DNA of 64,000 bases from Telluria sp042683405. Its GTDB lineage: Bacteria > Pseudomonadota > Gammaproteobacteria > Burkholderiales > Burkholderiaceae_D. Positions 24,181 to 31,771 of the stretch are shown here, piece after piece (positions within the stretch are counted from its first letter, which is position 1; each line of letters begins with the position of its first letter). Location of the stretch: assembly GCF_042683405.1 (NCBI RefSeq), contig NZ_JBHUJS010000002.1:62001-126000 (forward strand). The letters are read 5' to 3'. The notes under the pieces were generated by a model that saw only the letters and a program-made list of their open reading frames with translations, was not told where the DNA came from and searched no databases. Made by a program: the position numbers and the translations under genes.

Positions 24181-24653
24181 CGCGGAGCCTTAATCGTTAC
24201 GTGAAAGTGATTGTCATGCCCGGCGAGCGAACGGACTCCCGGAATCGAGATGTCATTGAAATACACCAGCTTTACCCTTGCGAGGCAAAAGAAGAGTTCA
24301 ATCAGCCTTGCGGTGGCATCGCGATCGTAATTTGCATCGAACCTCGTGACACCCAACTGCTTCCCGTCTCGCCTAATCGGCCGAATATCCACGTCCAAGC
24401 CGCTGCGATGCGAATCATGGCCACTAAACTTCTTGCCATCGTAGAGACTTATATTCCCGATCCCAAACTTCCGCTCATCCATTAACGACCAGTGGCGCTC
24501 GACAGCGAACAATGCGTTGATCAAGGCAGGATGGGTGTACTGACCAACCCCATTTTTCGGTAGACCATACGTGTAGTAGCCGGACTCTTCCGGTGATTGC
24601 GGAAGGATAAAATATCTGCGGCTGTCCTGGACCGGTATTTCGAGCGCTGCCAT
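24177..24653 (-). CDS. MepA-like (M74) zinc peptidase, candidate T6SS effector
   Basis: 158-aa protein without signal peptide. It carries both zinc motifs of penicillin-insensitive murein endopeptidase MepA with the same spacing: H79-x2-H82-x6-D89 in GHDSHRSGLDVDI and H146-x2-H149-x-H151 in GHDNHFHV. MepA cleaves peptidoglycan cross-links, but MepA itself is exported by Sec and is longer. Here the missing signal peptide, the position behind hcp and the overlapping exported partner gene suggest delivery by the T6SS into a rival periplasm. ATG 24653 has GAGGAGAAG just upstream. GC is about 47% at 24421-24480, far lower than the neighbouring tss genes, suggesting transfer. Confidence 0.8.
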   Translation of the reverse strand: MAALEIPVQDSRRYFILPQSPEESGYYTYGLPKNGVGQYTHPALINALFAVERHWSLMDERKFGIGNISLYDGKKFSGHDSHRSGLDVDIRPIRRDGKQLGVTRFDANYDRDATARLIELFFCLARVKLVYFNDISIPGVRSLAGHDNHFHVTIKAPR

Positions 24654-24715
24654 TTCTTCTCCTCGCTGGAAGCGGTCCCACGTCCGGATCGCAGGACCGC
24701 CACTGTGACTCGCTC

Positions 24716-25207
24716 CTATACGACGCGGTTGGCGGCGAGGTCCCAGCCGCCGGAGGTGTTGCCGCCGGCGCCGCCGCCGATCTTCTGCTGGCAGTACTTC
24801 CACTTGGCCTTGGAGAACTTCAGGCCGACGGATTCCTGCATGATCGCCCCTTCCCCCACCGAAGGATTCACCTGGCCGATCAGGACGTTCTCCAGCTCGA
24901 TCTCGTAGTACTTGATGCGCTCGCCCTGGCCGTCCGCCCGCATGAACTCCAGCCGCGCGCGCGGGATCGTCTTGCCGGCCGAGCAGGTCTGCATCAGGAT
25001 CGGCGAGGACAGGTCGGCCATCTTCGAGATCACGATGTCCTGGTGCTCGCAGCGCTCCGCAGTGTGGCCGCCGCCGGTCGATGCCGTCGCAGAACGGGGC
25101 TGCGTGACGCCCCACTGGACCGACGTCACTTCGATCCAGTCCTTGTGCTTGTCGTCGGCCGATTCGCCCTTGATGCCGTCGATCTGCAGATACACGTCAA
25201 TTGCCAT
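24716..25207 (-). CDS. hcp: Type VI secretion tube protein Hcp
   Basis: 163-aa Hcp that stacks as hexameric rings to form the T6SS inner tube and can carry small effectors in its lumen. The N-terminus AIDVYLQIDGIKGESADDKHKDWIEV and the repeated beta segments IPRARLEFMRADGQ and KYYEIELENVLI match the family. It lies 35 bases after tssC and is followed by the candidate effector, whose small size would suit Hcp-lumen transport. Confidence 0.95.
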   Translation of the reverse strand: MAIDVYLQIDGIKGESADDKHKDWIEVTSVQWGVTQPRSATASTGGGHTAERCEHQDIVISKMADLSSPILMQTCSAGKTIPRARLEFMRADGQGERIKYYEIELENVLIGQVNPSVGEGAIMQESVGLKFSKAKWKYCQQKIGGGAGGNTSGGWDLAANRVV

Positions 25208-25242
25208 GTGAAGCTCCTATCGTTGGGTGGAAAAAACCGGGA

Positions 25243-26730
25243 TCAGCCCTTGCTCGACTGCGGCAACTCCGCAACCAGGCGCAGGGATACGGACAGCTCG
25301 TCGAGCTGGAAGTGCGGCCGCAGGAACGAGACCGCGCGGTACACGCCGGGCCGTCCCGGCACTTCGGACACCTGCACGGTCGCTTCGCGCAACGGGAACT
25401 GGGCCTTCTGTTCCTGGCTCGCGTTATCGTCCAGCAGCACGTAGCGCGTGATCCAGCGGTTCAGGTAGTCCTCCACGCTGGACGCGGAGGCGAAGCTGCC
25501 CACCTTGTCGCGCATCATGGCCTTCATGTAGTGCGCCACGCGCGAGACCGCGTAGATGTACTGCAGCTGCGAGGACAGCACCGCGTTGGCATTGGCAGCC
25601 TCGTTGTTATAGCGGCGCGCCTTCTGTGCCGACTGCGCGCCGAAGAACGCCGCATACGAGGTGTTCTTGCAGTGGACCAGCGGGATGAAGCCCAGGTCCG
25701 ACAGTTCTTTCTCGCGCCGGTCGGTGATGGCAAGCTCGGTCGGACACTTGAGCGCGATCTCGCCTTCGTCGGTCTTGAACGTGTGGGTCGGCAGGTCCTC
25801 CACCAGCCCGCCGCCCTCGACCCCGCGGATCGCGGCGCACCAGCCGAATTCGTCGAAGGCATGCGTCAGCCGCGCGGCGAAGGCGTAGGCGGCGTTGCAC
25901 CACAGGTAGCGCGAGTGGTCGGTGCCGTCCACGTCTTCGACAAAGTTGAATCCCTCCACGGTGGTGCCGTTGACCGGGTTGAACGGCAGGCGACCGAGGT
26001 AGCGCGGCATCGCGAGGCCAACGTAGCGCGCGTCCTCGGAGTCGCGGAAGGCCTTCCATTTGGCGTACTCGATGGTGTCGAACACCTTGGCCAGGTCGCG
26101 CGGCTTGCCCAGTTCCGCGAAGCTGTCCACGCCGAACAGTTCGGGCGAAGCGGACGTGATGAAGGGCGCATGCGCGGCCGCCGCCACGTGCGACATCTGT
26201 TCGATGAAGTACATGTCTTCCGGCTGGCGCGTGATCTCGAAGTCGCCCACCAGCGTGCCGTACGGCGCGCCGCCGAAGGTGCCGAACTCCTCCTCGTAGA
26301 CTTTCTTGAAGATCGTGCTCTGGTCGAACTCCAGCGCGCTCTGGAAGTCCTTGACCAGTTCGCGCTTGGTCACGTTCATCATGCGCACCTGGACCGTCTG
26401 CTGCGAGGCGCAGTTCTTCACCAGGTAGTGCAGGCCGGTCCAGCTGCGTTCGAGCTTCTGGAATTCGGGCGCGTGCATGATGCACGAGAGCTGCTGCGAG
26501 ATCAGCTGGTCGATCTGGGCGACGCGCGCGTCGAGCGTGGCCGACAGGTTGTCCGAGACGACCACCGTGCCGTCCATCACCTGGCGTACCAGCTCCCCGA
26601 TGATGTCGCGCGCGCGTGCGTGTTCGCTGCCGGACCTGGCGACACGGCTTTCTTCGACGATCCTGTCGAGCAGGCTGGTTTCGGTGACGGCGGGCGCGGC
26701 AACGGCGGCTTCGAGGGTCGCGGACATCAT
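25243..26730 (-). CDS. tssC: Type VI secretion sheath protein TssC (VipB)
   Basis: 495-aa large sheath subunit forming the contractile tube with TssB. Conserved segments include LERSWTGLHYLVKNC, the FGVLVGDYE-like stretch GTLVGDFEI and PRYLGRLPF. The first ATG at 26730 overlaps the tssB stop (ATGA); a second ATG follows immediately, so either is possible. Part of the tssB-tssC-hcp order common to most T6SS loci. Confidence 0.96.
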   Translation of the reverse strand: MMSATLEAAVAAPAVTETSLLDRIVEESRVARSGSEHARARDIIGELVRQVMDGTVVVSDNLSATLDARVAQIDQLISQQLSCIMHAPEFQKLERSWTGLHYLVKNCASQQTVQVRMMNVTKRELVKDFQSALEFDQSTIFKKVYEEEFGTFGGAPYGTLVGDFEITRQPEDMYFIEQMSHVAAAAHAPFITSASPELFGVDSFAELGKPRDLAKVFDTIEYAKWKAFRDSEDARYVGLAMPRYLGRLPFNPVNGTTVEGFNFVEDVDGTDHSRYLWCNAAYAFAARLTHAFDEFGWCAAIRGVEGGGLVEDLPTHTFKTDEGEIALKCPTELAITDRREKELSDLGFIPLVHCKNTSYAAFFGAQSAQKARRYNNEAANANAVLSSQLQYIYAVSRVAHYMKAMMRDKVGSFASASSVEDYLNRWITRYVLLDDNASQEQKAQFPLREATVQVSEVPGRPGVYRAVSFLRPHFQLDELSVSLRLVAELPQSSKG

Positions 26731-27236
26731 TTCTCCTCAGGGGTGACGGTTGAACGCAGGCTTTCCAGCTTGTCGGTGCTGGCCAGGACATCGGCCAGCA
26801 GGTCCTCCAGCTTGTCGTTGCCGGCGATCTTGTTGCGCAGGTCGGCCAGCTTGGTGCGCGCGTCGAGCAGGCGCCGCAGCGGCTCGACCTGCTGGACCAC
26901 CGACTCGGGGCGGAAGTCGGCCATCTGGCGGAACTGCAGCCTGACCGGGAATTCGCCGCCCTTGCCGTCGATCTGGTTGGGCACGCGGAACGAGGCGGCC
27001 GGCGCCACGCCGCCCAGCACCTCGTCAAAGTTGCCGCTGTCTATGTTGACGAAGTGGCGGTCCTTCAGGCGCTTGCGCTCCACGTCCGGGTCGGCGCCGA
27101 AGTCGCCGACCACACCCACGACGAAAGGCAGCTCCTTGTTTTCGATCGCATCGCCGATCTCCACGTCGTAGGTCATCTGCACCCGCGGCGGGCGCACCTT
27201 CTGCAGGCGCTTTTGCACGCTGTCGTTCTTGCCCAT
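26727..27236 (-). CDS. tssB: Type VI secretion sheath protein TssB (VipA)
   Basis: 169-aa small sheath subunit. Diagnostic segments are RPPRVQMTYDVEIGDAIENK, LPFVVGVVGDF and the C-terminal helix LADLRNKIAGNDKLEDLL. It is translationally coupled to tssC and lies 9 bases after the lipoprotein gene. Confidence 0.96.
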   Translation of the reverse strand: MGKNDSVQKRLQKVRPPRVQMTYDVEIGDAIENKELPFVVGVVGDFGADPDVERKRLKDRHFVNIDSGNFDEVLGGVAPAASFRVPNQIDGKGGEFPVRLQFRQMADFRPESVVQQVEPLRRLLDARTKLADLRNKIAGNDKLEDLLADVLASTDKLESLRSTVTPEEK

Positions 27237-27245
27237 CTCTTCTCC

Positions 27246-27794
27246 TTATTTAAGTGCGCTGAACGGATCGTCAGCCGGCGCTTTCCTGCCCTTCTTCGAC
27301 GGCGCCGGCGCGCTGCGCGCCGGGACGTTCTTCACCGGGACCAGCGGCCCGTCTTCCTTGAGCGCGGTGCGCAGCAGCTTGGCCAGCCCTTCCGCTTCGT
27401 CGCGCGCTTCGCCGGTGAGGTTGCGGTCGGCCAGGTCGTTCAGGGACTTGGTCACCACGCGCAGGCCGCTGACCGTGACGATGCTGTGGGCCAGCACATT
27501 GGCCGGTTCACGCTCCAGCGCCTTGCGCGCCCAGGTGATCGCTTCGCCGTACTCGTTGCGGTCGTAATGCATCTGGGCGGCCCGCAGCAGGGGTTCGGCC
27601 TTGGTGGGATGGTTGGCAGCGGCCTGCTTCAGCACCGCCAGTGCCTTGTCGCGCTGATTGGCGCGCAATGCCGTCTCGGCCTCATCCAGCGAAGCCTGGA
27701 CCGTCGGCGGCGGCGGCGGGGGCGCAGGCGTCTGCGTCGTGCAGGCCGCCAGCGCGACCGCCATCAAACACGTCAACAGGGTTGGATATTTCAT
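27246..27794 (-). CDS. TPR-containing lipoprotein of the T6SS locus
   Basis: 182-aa protein with a lipobox (VALAAC, Cys about residue 18) after a short signal, then a proline-rich stretch and tetratricopeptide-like helices (SLDEAETALRANQRDKALAVLKQAA and YGEAITWARKALEREPANVLA). The C-terminus is basic and proline/alanine-rich. It is not TssJ-like, since TssJ is a beta-sandwich without TPRs. ATG 27794 has a GGGAGAGCG site upstream; an upstream extension would bury the lipobox. It heads the minus-strand tssBC-hcp operon and probably acts at the outer membrane side of the machine. Confidence 0.75.
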   Translation of the reverse strand: MKYPTLLTCLMAVALAACTTQTPAPPPPPPTVQASLDEAETALRANQRDKALAVLKQAAANHPTKAEPLLRAAQMHYDRNEYGEAITWARKALEREPANVLAHSIVTVSGLRVVTKSLNDLADRNLTGEARDEAEGLAKLLRTALKEDGPLVPVKNVPARSAPAPSKKGRKAPADDPFSALK

Positions 27795-27974
27795 CGCGCT
27801 CTCCCGTTCGGTTTTGTAGTGGCCATTATTGCCGCGTGAAAATCCGGGTGAATTGCGACCAGTCAACAAAGATGGGCTGATCCGTTCCATGCGGAAAATC
27901 GTTGCGGGTCATCAATATCGGACGCGCCTATTGGGCGATCCTTGGATCGGGTTCTTTAATACAGCGAGGCTCAA

Positions 27975-29306
27975 TTGACTACTCCGGCACCGGTACTGTG
28001 GGGCGAAGGACTGTTCCTGCGCCCGCAGCACTTCCAGCAGCAGGACCGCTACCACGACATGCGGCTGCAGCAGATGGCCAGCGCGCTGCACCCGTATGCG
28101 TGGGGCGTGCGCCAGGTCGAGATCGATCCCGAAGGACTGCGCAACGACGTGGTGCGTGTGGACGCGCTATCGCTGGTATTCCGCGACGGCGAGACATTCC
28201 GCGCGCCCGGCCCAGACATCCTGCCGCTGCCGCTCAACCTGTCCACGCTGCCGGACGATGCGCAGGAGGCCACCATCCATGCCGCCCTGCCGCGCGTCCG
28301 TCCGCATGGCGGCAACTGCAGCGGCGCCGATGCGCGCTACGCCACCGAGCAGCGCGAGGTCGACGACCTGTATTCACGCTCCGCGGGCGCGCAGGTGTCG
28401 GTGCTGCGCAAGTCGCTGCGCCTGCTCACCGGGCACGAGCCACTGGACGCCTACGAGACCGTGCCGATCGCGCGGATCCGCCGCCTGGCGGCAGGCGGCT
28501 TCGAGGCGGACGCGGACTTCCTGCCACCCTCGATGTCGATCGGCGCCACCGCGGCGCTGTACCGGCGCCTTGCACGCCTGCTGGAGAAGCTGCTGGCCAA
28601 GGTGAACGCGCTGTATGGCCACCACCGGGAGCCGAGCCGGCACGTGATCGAGATCCGCTCCGGCGACGCGGCGGCATTCTGGCTGCTGCACACGGCCAGC
28701 AGCGCCCATGCCGCGCTGGCACACCTGGCCCAGCACCGCGACCTGCATCCCGAGCGCCTGTACCAGCAGCTGCTGCAGCTGGCCGGCGCGCTGATGACCT
28801 TTTCGCGCAGTTACCGGCTGGAGGACCTGCCCGCCTACTCGCACGCCGATCCCGGACCTGCCTTCGCCAGGCTGGATGCGATTGTTCGCGACCTGCTCGA
28901 CACGGTCATCTCCGCGCGCTACTTCTCGATCGCGCTGGACAACGAGCGCCCCAACTACTATCTCGGCGCGCTCGATTCGGGAAAGATCGACGCGCGCACC
29001 GCGCTCTATCTCGCAGTATCGGCGGACATGCCGGCGCTGCAGCTGGTGGAACTGGTGCCGCTGCGTTTCAAGGTGGGGGCGCCGGAAGACGTGGACAAGT
29101 TCGTCCTGTCCGCGCTGCCGGGCGTGAAAATCGCGCATGCGCCGCAGGTCCCGTCGGCGCTGCCGGTGCGGCCGGACACCTGCTACTTCGCGATCGACAG
29201 CCGAGGCCCGCTCTACGAAGCCATGCTCAAGGCGCAGGCGATTTCCATCTATGTCCCGGCCGGCATCCAGGAGCTGCGCCTTGAGCTGGTGGCGGTGCTG
29301 CCATGA
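27975..29306 (+). CDS. tssK: Type VI secretion baseplate-membrane connector TssK
   Basis: 443-aa TssK, linking the baseplate to TssL/TssM. The N-terminus VLWGEGLFLRPQHFQQQDRYH is diagnostic. The start is a TTG codon at 27975; no ATG is available before the conserved first motif, so TTG is required. It opens a plus-strand pair with tssL, divergent from the lipoprotein gene across a 180-base gap that must hold both promoters. Confidence 0.95.
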   Translation: MTTPAPVLWGEGLFLRPQHFQQQDRYHDMRLQQMASALHPYAWGVRQVEIDPEGLRNDVVRVDALSLVFRDGETFRAPGPDILPLPLNLSTLPDDAQEATIHAALPRVRPHGGNCSGADARYATEQREVDDLYSRSAGAQVSVLRKSLRLLTGHEPLDAYETVPIARIRRLAAGGFEADADFLPPSMSIGATAALYRRLARLLEKLLAKVNALYGHHREPSRHVIEIRSGDAAAFWLLHTASSAHAALAHLAQHRDLHPERLYQQLLQLAGALMTFSRSYRLEDLPAYSHADPGPAFARLDAIVRDLLDTVISARYFSIALDNERPNYYLGALDSGKIDARTALYLAVSADMPALQLVELVPLRFKVGAPEDVDKFVLSALPGVKIAHAPQVPSALPVRPDTCYFAIDSRGPLYEAMLKAQAISIYVPAGIQELRLELVAVLP

Positions 29307-30061
29307 GCAAGCGCACCGAACGCCGCGCCGCCGGCGAAGCCGCCACCCCTGCCCAGCGGGCACCGGCGCTGGTGGACCTGCTTTACGAGGGCTTCTATGC
29401 GCTATTCCTGCTGCGCGACGGCGCCACGATCAAGGATGAAGCCAGCTTTTCGGACCGCATGGCCGAGCTGATCGCCGAGGTGGACAAGCGCGCGCGCAAG
29501 GCCGGCATCGCCCCCGACGAGACGCTGGCTGCCAAGTACGCCTTTTGCGCGGCGCTGGACGAGACCGTGCTGCGCACGCAGCCGCAGGCACGCGCCGCAT
29601 GGGAGTCGCGACCGCTGCAACTGCGGCTGTTCGGCGACCAGCTGGCCGGCGAACAGTTCTTCGACCGCCTCGACGAGCTGCGCCTGCGCGGCAGCGTCCA
29701 CCTGCAGGCGCTGGAGGTCTACCACATGTGTCTGCTGCTGGGATTCCGCGGGCGCTACTCGATCAATGGCGTCGAGAAGCTGGGCTATATCTGTGCGCGG
29801 CTGGGTGAGGAAATCGCGCGCATGCGTGGCGGCGCGCGCCCGTTCGCGCCGCGTGGCGCGCGCCCGGACCAGGTGGCGAACCTGATGCGGCGCGACCTGT
29901 CGCTGTGGATGCTGTCCGGCGTGTTCCTGCTGGCCGGGGCATGCGCCTACGCGGCGCTGTCGGCCCTGCTCGGCAACGAGGCGGAAGAGACGCTGGCGTC
30001 CTACAACGACGTGGTCAGGCTGCCGCCGCGCACGGCGCACGTGACGATCACGCTTCCGTAA
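29303..30061 (+). CDS. tssL: Type VI secretion inner-membrane protein TssL (DotU-like)
   Basis: 252-aa inner-membrane protein. The cytoplasmic DotU domain (residues about 20-190, with LVDLLYEGFYALFLLRDG and YHMCLLLGFRGRY) precedes one C-terminal transmembrane helix near 205-225. It has no OmpA-like peptidoglycan-binding extension; that role may be supplied by the adjacent OmpA-domain gene. ATG 29303 overlaps the tssK stop. Its last 14 bases overlap the convergent OmpA-like gene. Confidence 0.93.
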   Translation: MSKRTERRAAGEAATPAQRAPALVDLLYEGFYALFLLRDGATIKDEASFSDRMAELIAEVDKRARKAGIAPDETLAAKYAFCAALDETVLRTQPQARAAWESRPLQLRLFGDQLAGEQFFDRLDELRLRGSVHLQALEVYHMCLLLGFRGRYSINGVEKLGYICARLGEEIARMRGGARPFAPRGARPDQVANLMRRDLSLWMLSGVFLLAGACAYAALSALLGNEAEETLASYNDVVRLPPRTAHVTITLP

Positions 30062-30809
30062 TCACCTTGAACTCGATGCGCCGGTTGCGGGCGCGCCCCT
30101 CGGCGCTCGCATTGTCGGCCACCGGGCGGTCCGGGCCTTCGCCGCTCACCGAGATCGCATCCGGACGGATGCCGCGCGCAACCACGTAGGCCTTCACCGC
30201 TTCGGCGCGAGCCTGGCTGAGCGTCAGGTTGCGTGCGCGCGATCCGGCGTTGTCGGTATGACCGATGACTTCGACCCGCTTTCCCCTGACCTGGCGCAGC
30301 GCGGCCAGCACCTGGTCCAGCACCGCCATCCCGGCGCCGGTCAGGGTCGCGCTGCCGGATTCGAATTCGACGATGCGGTCGGCCAGCGCGGCGTCGAGCA
30401 GCGCCTGCTCCTGCACCGCCACATGCAAGCCATCGCTGACGCTGAAGCCGCCGCCAAGGGCCTGCGCGACCTTCGATGCCACCTCGCCACGCACGGCATC
30501 GCTGGGGACGGCGCCGCGCAGACTGACCGAGCTCCCCTCCACCGCCAGCTGGCCGCCGGAGATGTTCCTGAGCGCCGGGCCGACCATCGCCGCGACGCGC
30601 TCGCTCCAGCCGGCGGGGGCAGCCACGTCGCCTACCGCTATCTGGTCCACCACGCGGCCGGCGCCGTAGACCTCGCGCAGGCGCGCCAGCAATGCATCCT
30701 TGCCCGCCTGGTCGGGCATCGTGCCGCTGGCGATGACGGGGCCGGGCGCCGGCAATTGGGCCAGCGCGGCGGGTGCGGCAAGGCACAGGATCATCAACAG
30801 GCGCTTCAT
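30048..30809 (-). CDS. OmpA-domain peptidoglycan-binding protein of the T6SS
   Basis: 253-aa exported protein with a signal peptide (MKRLLMILCLAAPAALA). It has a BON-like segment around residues 85-130 (LAVEGSSVSLRGAV) and a C-terminal OmpA domain whose core is VEVIGHTDNAGSRARNLTLSQARA. The OmpA domain should anchor it to peptidoglycan, substituting for the domain missing from TssL. ATG overlaps the tagF stop by 4 bases, so it is last in the tssM-tagF-ompA run. The convergent overlap with tssL is unusual but only 14 bases. Confidence 0.85.
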   Translation of the reverse strand: MKRLLMILCLAAPAALAQLPAPGPVIASGTMPDQAGKDALLARLREVYGAGRVVDQIAVGDVAAPAGWSERVAAMVGPALRNISGGQLAVEGSSVSLRGAVPSDAVRGEVASKVAQALGGGFSVSDGLHVAVQEQALLDAALADRIVEFESGSATLTGAGMAVLDQVLAALRQVRGKRVEVIGHTDNAGSRARNLTLSQARAEAVKAYVVARGIRPDAISVSGEGPDRPVADNASAEGRARNRRIEFKVITEA

Positions 30810-31771
30810 GAGCAGGCTCCCACAAAGGTTTGCAGGTACAGGTCCCGGGCCAAGCGCAGTGGCGTGTGCGGCTGCTCCAGGTAGCTGGACAGGGTGCGCA
30901 GGTCGAGCGGCGAGGCATCCGGTTCGTCCACCCAGGCGGTGTCGTCCACCGTCACCAGCAGTTCTTGCGCGAAGTCAGGGTCGACGATGGCCGCCAGCGT
31001 GCGCGCGTTCGCGCTGGAGAAGCCGATCACCAGCGACGGCGCGCCGGCAAACTGCGTGAGGTACAGCGCCAGCTCGGCGTTGTTCCCGGCCAGGAAAGGC
31101 ACCACCAGTTCGAGCCAGAACGCCGCCACCGGGAACGCGGCCGACGGACTGGCCGGCAGCGGCAGCACGAGGCTCTTCTCGATGTCGTCGTAGGCATGGG
31201 ACAGCAGCGGCTGCAGCAGCATGCCGACGGCCATGACCAGCTCGCGCGGATCGCTGCGCCCGAGCAGCGCGCCGAGCGAGCCGACGGTGCCGGTATCGAG
31301 GAAGCCCGCCAGCGCGCCCTCGCAGTGCGCCGCGAGCGCCACTTCGGAGTCGCCCAGCGCCAGCAGCCGGGGCAGCGGTTCGGCGCACGCGAGCAGTTCG
31401 GCCGCGGCGGCCGCCATGCTGGCCCACAGCGGCGCCAGCGCGAGCGGGCAATGGCGCGCGAACGCGGCTGGCTCGGGCACATCCAGCGGCCGCATCATCA
31501 TGAACGGGAAGCGGCGCCCGGATGCGTCGCGGCTGGAGACCAGGTGCCCTGCCACTGCGTGCCTGCGCGCCGGCGACAGGAAGGCAAAGTGCACTGGCGC
31601 GAGCGCATCGTAGCGCGTCTTCCAGCGCGCATTCTCAGGCAGCGTGTCCATCACTTCGGCGAGCCAGTGGTCGAGCGCGGCCAGCAGCGAAGCGTCGTGG
31701 GCCGCTTTCACGAAGTCGCTGCGCGAAGGCAGCTTGCCGAAGTAGCCGATCCGGTGCGGCAGCGGCTTCAT
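30806..31771 (-). CDS. tagF: Type VI secretion-associated protein TagF (ImpM)
   Basis: 321-aa protein starting MKPLPHRIGYFGKLPSRSDFV, the TagF/ImpM signature (GYFGKLPSRGDFV in relatives). In Pseudomonas TagF is a posttranslational repressor of T6SS firing through Fha; no fha, ppkA or pppA is present in this window. It overlaps tssM upstream and the OmpA-like gene downstream by 4 bases each. Confidence 0.92.
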   Translation of the reverse strand: MKPLPHRIGYFGKLPSRSDFVKAAHDASLLAALDHWLAEVMDTLPENARWKTRYDALAPVHFAFLSPARRHAVAGHLVSSRDASGRRFPFMMMRPLDVPEPAAFARHCPLALAPLWASMAAAAAELLACAEPLPRLLALGDSEVALAAHCEGALAGFLDTGTVGSLGALLGRSDPRELVMAVGMLLQPLLSHAYDDIEKSLVLPLPASPSAAFPVAAFWLELVVPFLAGNNAELALYLTQFAGAPSLVIGFSSANARTLAAIVDPDFAQELLVTVDDTAWVDEPDASPLDLRTLSSYLEQPHTPLRLARDLYLQTFVGACS

